The translations under genes were made by a program, and so were the position numbers. The notes beneath the pieces were generated by a model. It made no database searches, had not been told where the DNA came from, and worked only from the letters and a program-made list of their open reading frames with translations. A DNA stretch of 64,000 nucleotides. Origin: JAGOEF01 sp964511665. Its GTDB lineage: Bacteria; Bacteroidota; Bacteroidia; Bacteroidales; ML635J-15. Where the stretch lies: NCBI GenBank assembly GCA_964511665.1, contig CAZEHA010000004.1:37322-101321 (forward strand), read 5' to 3'. Below are positions 30,101 through 37,738 of this stretch, piece by piece. Each line of letters begins with the position of its first letter. Within the stretch, counting starts at the first letter, position 1.

Positions 30101-32145
30101 TTTTCGCTGGTGCTGATGGCTCCATATAGATGAATGTCGCCGGCAAAACATGAGTTGGCCAGGACAAAGGGGTATTTGGATTGGTTTTGGTAGTTTTCGG
30201 GGTCGTCGATGCTTTGATCGAAACCTGTTGCGGAAGCGTGTCCGAAAAATGTCATCATACTTACTCCGTTGTTGATAAGGTTTCGAACGGAATCGCTTTG
30301 TGTAATTTGGATAGGCGCCGAACTGTTTTTGAGGAAAGTGCTCACATAGGCTCCAAAAAGAGTATCTTCGATAATGTTTTGGTAGTTACGCAGGTAGGCG
30401 GCGAAAGTGGTTTGTTCTGCAGTTGTTGCGCCACCTCCAAAATGGAGTACATTTTTCATCCATTCGGCCTTGGGGTTGGTTTCGTATTCGATAATTTTTT
30501 CGAGATATGCCAAAGCTTGTGTGTTGTCGGTAACACTAATGCGGCCTGTGGCGAGGCGTGGTGCGAAGCCGGTGGCATCGAAGGGTGCCGAGAATAAATT
30601 GTCGGATGGGGGGTAACCAAACGAAGGGACGAGACATTGCTGATATACTTGGGGGTAGTTTCGTGTTTCGTAGGAGTTTATTGATTTTCCGAACAGGAAC
30701 AAGAATGCAGGCCTGTTGGTGTCGTTGAGCATATACATGAGAAAGTTGCGTATTGACAATGGGTGTTTTGTAATGCCATGAGAAAACTGGTGATATAATT
30801 GTTCAACATCGGCAAGCACTACATTGGCGCCTTTTGATGTGCGATAGGCTGCATATTGCTGTGCGGACTGCATGAGGGAGCTGTGGGTAATGATGAAATA
30901 GTCGGCATTGGGGTATTGTTGCCGGTAATCGATGAATTTATTGTTGGGGGCAATTTTTTTGAGGGATGTGATGGTTTTAACCGCCGGTGCTGCTGCCAGA
31001 ATACAGTGGCGGGTGTTGCCGTTTTCGGGTAATAAGAATTGTATGTTTTCGCCTTGACTAACAACAGTAATGCGCCTGTTGGTGGTGATATCGTAGCAAA
31101 CAATATCGTTGCTGCCTCCTGTGTTGAAGCCTGAAATTTGAATGAATTGCTTGTTGCCGTTGCCGGCCGGAATTTGGAATTCGAGATAGGTTTCTCCTCC
31201 GGCATTCATGCTGTGGGGGTAGTTGAGTTCGATGTATGAAATGAGCATTTGGTCGGGAACGGAGGTAATTGTGGCATCGTTGGCGGAATATTTCAGCGAT
31301 ATTTGATTTCCGATTGCTGTTGCGGTAATTTGGGCATTGGCCCGGACGTGTTCATATCCTGTAAAAAAATCTTCGATAATAATATTGCCCAAAAACTCGA
31401 CTTTGAGATGGTGGGGGAAAAAATTGTCGGGTTTGCTTGCGGCATATCCGACCACCGCGGTGGTGAGTGTTGCGGGGGGCCCTTGTGAATAGACATTTTG
31501 GGTTTGGAGTGTTTTGGTAACAGTGCGGTCGCCATCGGGGTGGTCTTTTCGGATGACTTCGCTGTCGAACCATCCTTCGCCATCGCCGTAGATGCATCGG
31601 GTTGATCCTTTTACATAGTCTGACACATAGTTTTGGCGGATTTTTTTCCAGAAATATTGGGGTTTGTTGGCTGAGTATTGATTGAAATTTATGTCGGTTT
31701 CTTCAGTTATTCGGCGGTTGTTGAGTGAATTGTTCCAGGTAAGAAAGTATGATGAGGTATCGTTGAACATGCTGTGGTCGGGATTGACAAGTTCTTGTGG
31801 GGAAATAAAAGCGAGTGAGTCGATGCCTGCGCGGTTGCGTTGCCCGTAGAACTCGATGTATCCGTTGGGGTCGAAAACTCCTGATGTGTTTTCGCCTTTG
31901 ATGTAAATGTGTTGCTCTTGTCCGCAATAGAAAAGTTGAAGGTTTCGTGGGTTGATTTGGTCGGCGGGAACGCCTGATTGAATGAGTACAGAATATGGAA
32001 TTCGATAGATGGCATCTTGATGAATTGTCATACGGAAATATTGCTGGTTGTAGTTAATCCATTCGTTGCCGTAGGGCTGTGAATAGAGTGAATCGGTGAA
32101 AAACATCACGATAAGCAACAATAATACACTTCGATTCATCGACAT
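27115..32145 (-). CDS. porU: Type IX secretion system C25 sortase PorU
   Basis: 1676 residues. PorU is the gingipain-like (C25) surface peptidase that removes sorting domains from T9SS cargo and attaches the cargo to the cell surface. A signal peptide (about 1-22) precedes an N-terminal beta-rich region. The C25 domain covers about 400-780, with the catalytic dyad His636 (TFFGHAS) and Cys666 (LANSCFAGD). After it come CARDB/Ig-like modules (about 790-900), a long extension, and a FlgD-like C-terminal domain (about 1585-1676: LRIEIFTVTGKLVRVID, FAWDGTDMYGDRLANGVYFY). It is well above the roughly 1100-1200 residues common for PorU. Its first half is unusually C-rich on the coding strand. A PorV/PorQ-family gene lies 118 bases upstream. 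Confidence 0.92.
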   Translation of the reverse strand: MSMNRSVLLLLIVMFFTDSLYSQPYGNEWINYNQQYFRMTIHQDAIYRIPYSVLIQSGVPADQINPRNLQLFYCGQEQHIYIKGENTSGVFDPNGYIEFYGQRNRAGIDSLAFISPQELVNPDHSMFNDTSSYFLTWNNSLNNRRITEETDINFNQYSANKPQYFWKKIRQNYVSDYVKGSTRCIYGDGEGWFDSEVIRKDHPDGDRTVTKTLQTQNVYSQGPPATLTTAVVGYAASKPDNFFPHHLKVEFLGNIIIEDFFTGYEHVRANAQITATAIGNQISLKYSANDATITSVPDQMLISYIELNYPHSMNAGGETYLEFQIPAGNGNKQFIQISGFNTGGSNDIVCYDITTNRRITVVSQGENIQFLLPENGNTRHCILAAAPAVKTITSLKKIAPNNKFIDYRQQYPNADYFIITHSSLMQSAQQYAAYRTSKGANVVLADVEQLYHQFSHGITKHPLSIRNFLMYMLNDTNRPAFLFLFGKSINSYETRNYPQVYQQCLVPSFGYPPSDNLFSAPFDATGFAPRLATGRISVTDNTQALAYLEKIIEYETNPKAEWMKNVLHFGGGATTAEQTTFAAYLRNYQNIIEDTLFGAYVSTFLKNSSAPIQITQSDSVRNLINNGVSMMTFFGHASATGFDQSIDDPENYQNQSKYPFVLANSCFAGDIHLYGAISTSEKWVLENQRGAIAFLASVGEGIPTYLNLYSTQLYRNISSLMYGLPLGFQIINTIQSVQQGNLTNPRMEITCHEFTLHGDPALTLNYFELPDLTTKLSDIKFFPDEISTAIDSFDVSFVVTNIGRATAEPFIVNVLRTFPDGSNSEHQVIFNSCFYRDTAVIKLHVDKVFGPGMNRIEIYVDAMNNIEELNESNNYAGINFFVRSGDLFPVHPFEFAIIPENMVKLIASTGDPFLLEASYLFELDTTDLFNSISGSAMLSYQLSLSGGIIEWQVPLSLTENRVYYWRIARNHANPDSIVWKESSFVYIQGKNGWSQSHYFQFKNNSFQFIDYNRASRKFDFIEVPRSLQCYNKRYLGSLNYSDVRFTIDGAMNNGFGDHGCCGNQSAMMIAVIDPETLLAYPSDWTDFGHRNYPQCGSSGRENYYFVFSSGWGESDYSSEDMQRMNNMLLSIPDGHYILAYSFLNGYFEQWDENIIATFESLGATNIRTLTNDQAYIFFCRKGFSEPIRETYSTVANPECNIQVDLYTDFNYGNMFSAILGPASNWHTFNWNQLPLEPANDSVSVSIIGLRSNNSEQILIDSIGPDTYLLNNLGETIDAEEFSRLKLQFYTRDDITKTPAQLQKWQLYYDAAPETAINPGNGYLFCCDTIDEGDQLIFAVATRNVSSVDMDSLLVAYWILDNNNQIIPLETKRLTPHPAGDIIIDTIEVNTLGMTGLNSVWVEYNPINPETGVYDQIEQHHFNNIAQKFFYVRTDKTNPLLDVSFDGIRILDGDIVSARPEILIRLKDENKYLALNDTSVFRIFISDVSEGIERRVYFEANSAEYDMFFVPADLPDNSCKIFYKPMFHSDGTYQLRIQATDLSGNESGSYDYVVRFKVITTSAITHVLNYPNPFSTSTRFVFELTGHEIPDDLRIEIFTVTGKLVRVIDKYELGPVRIGRNISEFAWDGTDMYGDRLANGVYFYRITARINGSDMQHRDSEADTYFRHDTGKMYLLR

Positions 32146-32263
32146 AAATTTCAGCTAAATTATGAAAAAAACCATTCAAAACAGTTTTAACAACGCTAAA
32201 AGCTTCTATTTGACACTCGTGGACACAGGAAACCAAGCTTACGAGCTTAAAAAAAACGACTCT

Positions 32264-33352
32264 TTAGCTTTTTTGATTTGTGTTTTTTCCCGAGAATCGA
32301 TAACTCAATGAGAACACATGAGAATAGAGTGCAATGCTTTGGTTTCCGATATCGGTCATGGCATAGTCGATACGAAGTCCGCGATAGTGAACTCCAAGGC
32401 CGATATTGGGTTGCCACGATAGTGTTTGGGTATTGTCGAAAGAGGGTATTTGTTGAAAGTTTGATACTCCCATTCTAACAAATACGAGTTGATTGTAGGA
32501 AGCTTCGAGACCCAGATGGGGGTCGATGCTTAAGAGATCGGTACGCAGTGGTGTGTTACGCTTACCATCGAAAGTGGCGTCGATACCCAACTCGGGATAT
32601 AAGATAATGTTGTGGGGCAAATTGAATTTATAACCTGCCCCGAAAAGTAAGCGGGGTAAGGTGATTTCGAGGCTGTTCTGGGGTATTTCGTTTCCGGTTT
32701 GCAGAAATACTTCGCGGAATGTTTCGGTGTTGTAGGTCCATGCATTAAATGTGGATGTGATATCGCGTGCCTGAACGCCAAAAAGCCAGTTGTTCATTGC
32801 ATATTGTGCCCCCAAATCGAAACCAAAGCCCCATGCTCCACCAAAATCTCCGGCAATACGTCTGATTACTTTGAGATTGGCTCCGTAGCTTAAGCCTTGT
32901 ATAGGGGCTTTTCGGGCATAGCTGAGCAGAAAGGCATAGTCGGCCACCGAAAAGGAAGAAATTCGATCGTATCTGATGTTGCCATCGTTATCGATAAGGT
33001 CGAGGGTATTGGGTATGTCGTCAACGCCAAAACGAATCATAGAAACACCGAGTGTGCTTTTGTCGTCGGGGCGATAGGCCGCTCCAATAAAATCGTATTT
33101 AGAGAGCCCGGCAAAGTATTCGGAGTGCATGGCACCAATTTCGAAAGGTTTGTCGATTTGCACCAATCCGGCAGGGTTCCAATAGAGTGACGTAATATCG
33201 TCGACCGATGCTATTACAGAATTGCCGAGCGCTAAAGCCCTTGCTCCTACTCCAATAGAGAGAAATTCGTTGCTGTATTTGGGTGCTGTTTGCGCAAGAA
33301 TACCGGTTGCAAAAAACAAACTAAGAATTACTAATTTTGTACGCAATTGCAT
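32264..33352 (-). CDS. PorV/PorQ-family outer-membrane barrel
   Basis: 362 residues. The signal peptide is MQLRTKLVILSLFFATGILAQ. The FLSIGVGARALALGNS (about 30-45) and SLYWNPAGL segments are hallmarks of the PorV/PorQ (UPF0164) family, and the rest alternates as a 14-strand type barrel ending in HVFSLSYRF. In T9SS, PorV shuttles cargo from the translocon to PorU and PorQ helps the attachment complex. Position directly upstream of porU favours a PorV role, but the family has several paralogues per genome, so no symbol is given. Like the start of porU, it is strongly C-rich on its coding strand. Confidence 0.85.
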   Translation of the reverse strand: MQLRTKLVILSLFFATGILAQTAPKYSNEFLSIGVGARALALGNSVIASVDDITSLYWNPAGLVQIDKPFEIGAMHSEYFAGLSKYDFIGAAYRPDDKSTLGVSMIRFGVDDIPNTLDLIDNDGNIRYDRISSFSVADYAFLLSYARKAPIQGLSYGANLKVIRRIAGDFGGAWGFGFDLGAQYAMNNWLFGVQARDITSTFNAWTYNTETFREVFLQTGNEIPQNSLEITLPRLLFGAGYKFNLPHNIILYPELGIDATFDGKRNTPLRTDLLSIDPHLGLEASYNQLVFVRMGVSNFQQIPSFDNTQTLSWQPNIGLGVHYRGLRIDYAMTDIGNQSIALYSHVFSLSYRFSGKNTNQKS

Positions 33353-33436
33353 AATGATTAAATTTACGTGTAAAAATAATTATTTTCTAAATAACTCGTT
33401 AAATGTAAAATTATTGCGGTAAAAACCAAGTAGTGC

Positions 33437-34156
33437 ATGAAAACCATACGATTTATTATTCCTAATTTGATTACCAGTTTCAATTTAGTTTTTGGGATTG
33501 CAGCAATAATAGCCGCCTTGGGCAGCGATTTCACCCTGGCTTTTTGGTTTATACTGTGTGCCTCGGTGTGTGATTTTGCCGATGGACTGCTTGCCCGCCT
33601 GCTGAATGCATACAGCGATTTCGGCAAACATCTCGATTCGTTGAGCGATCTTGTAAGTTTTGGATTGGCCCCTTCGTTCATGGTTTTCGTATTTATGCAG
33701 AATGCCACCGGTGATGTGCTTCCCAATTGGCTTATCTACAATGCCTTTTCGCTGTGTTTGTTTTCGGCCTACAGGCTGGCGCGGTTCAACACACAGTCGT
33801 CGTCGTCCGATTTTTTAGGCCTTGCCGTTCCGGCTGCTGCCCTCTACATGGCTAGTTTGGTTGCTTATGGAAAGGATTTACCCTGGCATTTCGGCATCAT
33901 GGCACAGGACTTAGTAATGCTGCATTTGCATATCCTTATTATCAATGTATTGATGATATCGAATTTGAAAATGTTTTCGTTGAAATTTAAGAATTTGATT
34001 TTTAGCGAAAACCGGCTTCGGTATTTGTTTATTGCAGGCTCGTTGATTTTGCTCTTGGTTTTTGGTGTAGCGGGCTTGTGGTTCGTGATGGTATTTTATA
34101 TAATTTTGTCGGCGGCATGGGCCGTATTTTTTAATAAAAAAGAAAAAACAATATGA
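33437..34156 (+). CDS. pssA: CDP-diacylglycerol--serine O-phosphatidyltransferase
   Basis: 239 residues with about seven membrane segments. It makes phosphatidylserine, the precursor of phosphatidylethanolamine, in the inner membrane. The CDP-alcohol phosphotransferase motif D-G-x2-A-R-x8-G-x3-D-x3-D is complete in DFADGLLARLLNAYSDFGKH followed by LDSLSD (about 46-71). The stop overlaps the purS start (ATGA at 34153-34156). Confidence 0.94.
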   Translation: MKTIRFIIPNLITSFNLVFGIAAIIAALGSDFTLAFWFILCASVCDFADGLLARLLNAYSDFGKHLDSLSDLVSFGLAPSFMVFVFMQNATGDVLPNWLIYNAFSLCLFSAYRLARFNTQSSSSDFLGLAVPAAALYMASLVAYGKDLPWHFGIMAQDLVMLHLHILIINVLMISNLKMFSLKFKNLIFSENRLRYLFIAGSLILLLVFGVAGLWFVMVFYIILSAAWAVFFNKKEKTI

Positions 34157-34410
34157 AGAAATTCATTGCACAAATTGACGTGATGCCTTTGAAAGCTTTA
34201 CTCGACCCACAGGGAAAAGCGGTTAACAACAGTTTGCTTAAATCGGGCTACAGCAGCGTAGAGAACGTGAGAGTAGGGAAACATATTTGTTTCGAACTTA
34301 GTGCCGAGAACAAGGTTTCGGCCGAAAAAATGGTTGATGAAGTATGCAGAACCTTGCTGGCTAATCCCATTATGGAGGGTTATCATTTTGTGGTTGATGT
34401 TATCGACTAG
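34153..34410 (+). CDS. purS: Phosphoribosylformylglycinamidine synthase subunit PurS
   Basis: 85 residues, the normal size. PurS bridges PurL and PurQ in the FGAM synthase complex. The typical start (FIAQIDVMPLKALLDPQGKA) and the NVRVGKHICFEL strand are visible. It overlaps the pssA stop by four bases and should be translated with it. purQ lies 23 kb away on the other strand, so the complex is not encoded as one operon. Confidence 0.92.
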   Translation: MKKFIAQIDVMPLKALLDPQGKAVNNSLLKSGYSSVENVRVGKHICFELSAENKVSAEKMVDEVCRTLLANPIMEGYHFVVDVID

Positions 34411-34461
34411 AGTAATAAACAATTATTAGGGCACAAAATGCGTGTTTTTTCGTAAAAGCAG

Positions 34462-34491
34462 TTGTGTGAATCTAAAATTCATTTAAATTTG
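34462..34491 (+). promoter_or_regulatory. Promoter of the tRNA-His gene
   Basis: TTG at 34462-34464, a 19-base spacer and TAAATTTG at 34484-34491 match the Bacteroidota consensus. The -7 box ends 12 bases before the tRNA 5' end. Confidence 0.75.
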
Positions 34492-34503
34492 CAGTCCTTA
34501 AAC

Positions 34504-34578
34504 GGTGGTTGTAGCTCAGTTGGTTAGAGCGCCAGATTGTGGCTCTGGAGGTCGCGAGTTCGAATCTCGTCTCCCACC
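34504..34578 (+). tRNA. tRNA-His (anticodon GTG)
   Basis: Full cloverleaf. Acceptor 5' strand 34505-34511 with an encoded G-1 at 34504 facing C73 at 34578, both tRNA-His identity elements. The D arm is GCTC...GAGC, the anticodon arm CCAGA-TTGTGGC-TCTGG, the T arm GCGAG-TTCGAAT-CTCGT, and the acceptor 3' strand 34571-34577. CCA is not encoded in full. Two adjacent acceptor pairs do not match: 5/68 is T/C and 6/67 is T/T, while the other five pairs are normal. The anticodon and identity bases make the call firm. Confidence 0.95.
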
Positions 34579-34583
34579 CAGCA

Positions 34584-34616
34584 AAAAACGTCGGTGTATG
34601 CCGGCGTTTTTATTTT
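34584..34616 (+). terminator. Rho-independent terminator after tRNA-His
   Basis: An 11-bp stem (34584-34594 AAAAACGTCGG with 34601-34611 CCGGCGTTTTT, one G/T pair) has a TGTATG loop and ends in a T-rich run. Confidence 0.85.
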
Positions 34617-34633
34617 CTACACAATTGTTTGAT

Positions 34634-34663
34634 TTGAAATATCGGCAATTTGTAGTATTTTTA
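34634..34663 (+). promoter_or_regulatory. Promoter of the Pif1-like helicase gene
   Basis: TTG at 34634-34636, a 19-base spacer and TATTTTTA at 34656-34663, one base off TAnnTTTG. Its position puts the transcription start after the ATG at 34663, which supports the helicase start at 34678. Confidence 0.6.
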
Positions 34664-34677
34664 TGCTTTTATTTGCC

Positions 34678-37188
34678 ATGGACTACTTGAACAACCCGCA
34701 ATTGCAACTGGCTTACGACTTTGTGTTATATACCAATACTCATGTTTTTCTTACCGGAAAGGCAGGAACGGGAAAAACCACTTTCTTGAGAGAATTGCAG
34801 CAGCACACACCCAAGCGCATGGTTGTGGCAGCACCTACCGGTGTGGCAGCTATTAATGCAGGAGGTGTTACGATTCATTCGTTTTTTCAACTGCCTTTTA
34901 CGCCATTTGTGCCCGAGCAAATCGAAAAAATCTACAATTCGAACGGCACATCAGATAAAATCTCCCAAAATTTTGTACACAAACTTTCGAGAAACAAAAT
35001 CAGGATGATTAAAAGTCTTGATTTGCTGGTTATCGACGAGATAAGCATGGTGCGAGCCGATTTACTGGATGCTGTAGATAATATATTAAGGCGGTATCGC
35101 AGAAACGAAAAACCCTTTGGTGGTGTTCAATTGCTTATGATAGGCGACTTGAATCAACTGGCACCTGTAATTAAAGAAGATGAGTGGAGCCTGATAAAAT
35201 CATACTACCATACCGCATTCTTTTTGGGAAGCCGCGCCTTGCAAAAAGCAGGATTTACAACCATCGAACTGCAAAAAATCTATCGCCAACAGGACGAGGT
35301 CTTTATAGAATTGTTGGGTAAAATTCGCGAAAACAAGCTCGATCAGCAAGCATTTGAGTTGCTTAACAGTCGTTATATCAATGGTTTTAACCCCGATGAG
35401 AACGAAGGCTACATAATTCTTACCACGCATAACGCTATTGCCGGAAGTATAAACGAAAAGAAACTGGCAGCCATCGATGCAAAAGAAAAAGTATTTAAGG
35501 CAACTATAAAAGGTGATTTTCAGGAATATATGTATCCGAACGATGAACACCTGTGTTTGAAAATTGGGGCACAGGTAATGTTTATAAAAAACGATTCTTC
35601 GTTCGAGAAACTGTATTACAATGGCAAAATTGGTCGCATAACCAACTTCGGCGATGAATGCATTTATGTGAGTTGCGACAACGATGACGACGAAATTGAA
35701 GTTCGTCGCGAGGTATGGGACAATGTGAAGTATCACCTGAATGAATCGAGCCGCGAAATAGAAGAAGAAAAAATTGGCAGTTTCACCCAGTTTCCGTTGA
35801 AAACAGCATGGGCAATCACTGTGCATAAAAGTCAGGGGCTAACTTTCGAAAAAGCTATTATAGATGTAAATCAGGCATTTGCGCCCGGGCAGGTATATGT
35901 TGCCCTAAGCCGGTGCCGCAGTCTTGATGGGTTGGTGCTTATTTCGAAAATACCCGCACACGCCATAAAAACCGATTACACCATTTCGGAATTCAACGAA
36001 AACATGCGACAAAGCCCTGCCGACACCAAAAAACTGCTCGAGTCGCGTGCAGCGTATCAGCAACAATTAATAATTGAACTTTTTGATTTTGAAAATATTA
36101 AAAAGTTATTCTCACAAGTGCATAAGGTTTATGAACGTTATGCATCGTCGTTCGGCGATAATTTCACCGAAATATTTAAACATATTTTACATCAATCAGA
36201 CACTGAAATTTACAAAATCAACGAGAAGTTTTTGCGACAACTACAACTTTATCTCGGCCAAAACTATTTGCCGCAAGATAACACCGCTTTGCTTGAACGC
36301 ATATCGAAAGCATCGGAATATTTCGGCAATAAACTTGAGGAAATATTTATAAATCAGATTAAGCCTTTGTATTTCGACAGCGATAATAAAGAAATAAAAA
36401 AGGAAATGGCCGAAATTGTCGAGAAGTTTGAACTTGGCCTTACATGTAAAATGGCTACACTTAAAGCTGCCATTCCACAATTTGATGTTACAAGTCATGT
36501 AAGATCCATTGCAAATAGCGAACTCGATTTTATCGCTCAGTTCAATCGCAAGCGTTATACGATTCACAGCGAGACTATAAAAACAGAACACAAGGAGCTT
36601 TATGCCGACTTAAATGCATGGAGAAAGTCTGAAGCCTCGGCTTCGGGCGTAGCCGTGTATAAAATTCTTCCTCAAAAAACACTGCTTTCGTTGGTGCAAG
36701 AGCTTCCTGTTAACCTGTATGAAATTTCGAAAATAAAAGGCTTTGGCAAGGTAAAACTGAAAAAATATGGTGACACCATAGTTGAAATTATTATTTCATT
36801 TTGCGAACGGAACAATATTCCTATTGACCCAAATCGTCGTTTGCAAACAGTTCAAAAAGAAAAAAGAAAACCCAATACCAAATTGATTAGCTTCGAAATG
36901 TATCGCAACGGCTTATCGATATCGGAAATAGCAAGCACACGAAACTATGCTGAATCGACCATAATGAGTCATTTAAGTCACTATGTGAACACGGGAGAAA
37001 TAGCAATACAAGAGTTGATGCCAATTGAACGTGTTAACGAAATAGAGAACTTTTTAACCGGAAAACCAACCGATCGATTACAGCCGCTTTACGAATTATG
37101 CGGCGAAAAATACTCTTATGCCGAACTCCGATTGATAATTGAGCACACAAAACACAAGAATTTAATTCAAAGCGATATCAGCGAATAA
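34678..37188 (+). CDS. Pif1-type helicase with HRDC and helix-turn-helix tail
   Basis: 836 residues from the ATG at 34678 (MDYLNNPQLQL); the ATG at 34663 lies upstream of the likely transcription start. The N-terminal half is a superfamily 1B (Pif1/RecD2-like) helicase: Walker A GKAGTGKTTF (about 26-35), Walker B LLVIDEISMVRADLL, motif III GDLNQLAPV and a UvrD-like C motif AITVHKSQGLTF (about 375-386). The C-terminal half has an HRDC domain (about 640-710, ISKIKGFGKVKLKKYG) and an HTH_40 domain (about 735-830, YRNGLSISEIASTRNYAEST), modules usually found at the end of RecQ. It probably unwinds DNA or G-quadruplex structures in repair or replication. The 3' end overlaps the convergent tsaC gene by 11 bases. 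Confidence 0.9.
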   Translation: MDYLNNPQLQLAYDFVLYTNTHVFLTGKAGTGKTTFLRELQQHTPKRMVVAAPTGVAAINAGGVTIHSFFQLPFTPFVPEQIEKIYNSNGTSDKISQNFVHKLSRNKIRMIKSLDLLVIDEISMVRADLLDAVDNILRRYRRNEKPFGGVQLLMIGDLNQLAPVIKEDEWSLIKSYYHTAFFLGSRALQKAGFTTIELQKIYRQQDEVFIELLGKIRENKLDQQAFELLNSRYINGFNPDENEGYIILTTHNAIAGSINEKKLAAIDAKEKVFKATIKGDFQEYMYPNDEHLCLKIGAQVMFIKNDSSFEKLYYNGKIGRITNFGDECIYVSCDNDDDEIEVRREVWDNVKYHLNESSREIEEEKIGSFTQFPLKTAWAITVHKSQGLTFEKAIIDVNQAFAPGQVYVALSRCRSLDGLVLISKIPAHAIKTDYTISEFNENMRQSPADTKKLLESRAAYQQQLIIELFDFENIKKLFSQVHKVYERYASSFGDNFTEIFKHILHQSDTEIYKINEKFLRQLQLYLGQNYLPQDNTALLERISKASEYFGNKLEEIFINQIKPLYFDSDNKEIKKEMAEIVEKFELGLTCKMATLKAAIPQFDVTSHVRSIANSELDFIAQFNRKRYTIHSETIKTEHKELYADLNAWRKSEASASGVAVYKILPQKTLLSLVQELPVNLYEISKIKGFGKVKLKKYGDTIVEIIISFCERNNIPIDPNRRLQTVQKEKRKPNTKLISFEMYRNGLSISEIASTRNYAESTIMSHLSHYVNTGEIAIQELMPIERVNEIENFLTGKPTDRLQPLYELCGEKYSYAELRLIIEHTKHKNLIQSDISE

Positions 37189-37738
37189 TGTTGAAGCTAC
37201 CGTCGCAATGAAACTTAATTATTGCTGATGGTTTTCGACGGGAAATCAGGTTTTGTTCGTAATGTACCACATAATCGGCTTTTGCAATAATTTCGGGAGA
37301 TATTTCGGCAAAACAACCTGGAGTTTTTGCTCCCGATAAGTTTGCCGACGTGCTTACAATGGGTTTGCGAAACATTTCGATGAGTTTGTTGCAGAAGGGG
37401 TGTTGTGTTACACGAATTCCTACGCTTCCATCGTTGGCAGCTACCTGGGCTGACAGATTAACCGCACTTGGATATACTATGGTTAAAGGTTTATCGGCCA
37501 GTTCCACTAATTGTAAGGCTGCTTCGGGTATTGAGTCGGCATATTTTTCGAGCATCGCGATAGAATTTACCAGCACAATTAAACTTTTTGACCTATCGCG
37601 TTGCTTTATTTCACTCAGCTTTTTGCAAGCCATTTCGTTTGTAGCATCACATCCCAAACCCCATACAGTGTCGGTGGGATAGAGAATAACAGCTCCCTTT
37701 TTTAATGCTTCAATGGTTTTATTTACTTCTTCTATCAT
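37178..37738 (-). CDS. tsaC: Threonylcarbamoyl-AMP synthase
   Basis: 186 residues. This YrdC/Sua5-fold enzyme makes threonylcarbamoyl-AMP from threonine, bicarbonate and ATP for tRNA t6A. Typical motifs are ILYPTDTVWGLGCDA (about 18-32), the KQRDRSKSL loop, and STSANLSGAKTPG near the C-terminus. It starts directly next to the stop of the glycosyltransferase gene, so these two form an operon. tsaB is at 18836. Confidence 0.94.
   Translation of the reverse strand: MIEEVNKTIEALKKGAVILYPTDTVWGLGCDATNEMACKKLSEIKQRDRSKSLIVLVNSIAMLEKYADSIPEAALQLVELADKPLTIVYPSAVNLSAQVAANDGSVGIRVTQHPFCNKLIEMFRKPIVSTSANLSGAKTPGCFAEISPEIIAKADYVVHYEQNLISRRKPSAIIKFHCDGSFNIIR

Noticed and set aside
35200..35826. 208-codon minus-strand ORF inside the helicase gene
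   Set aside because: It is fully antisense to conserved helicase motifs and its product looks like random hydrophobic sequence.
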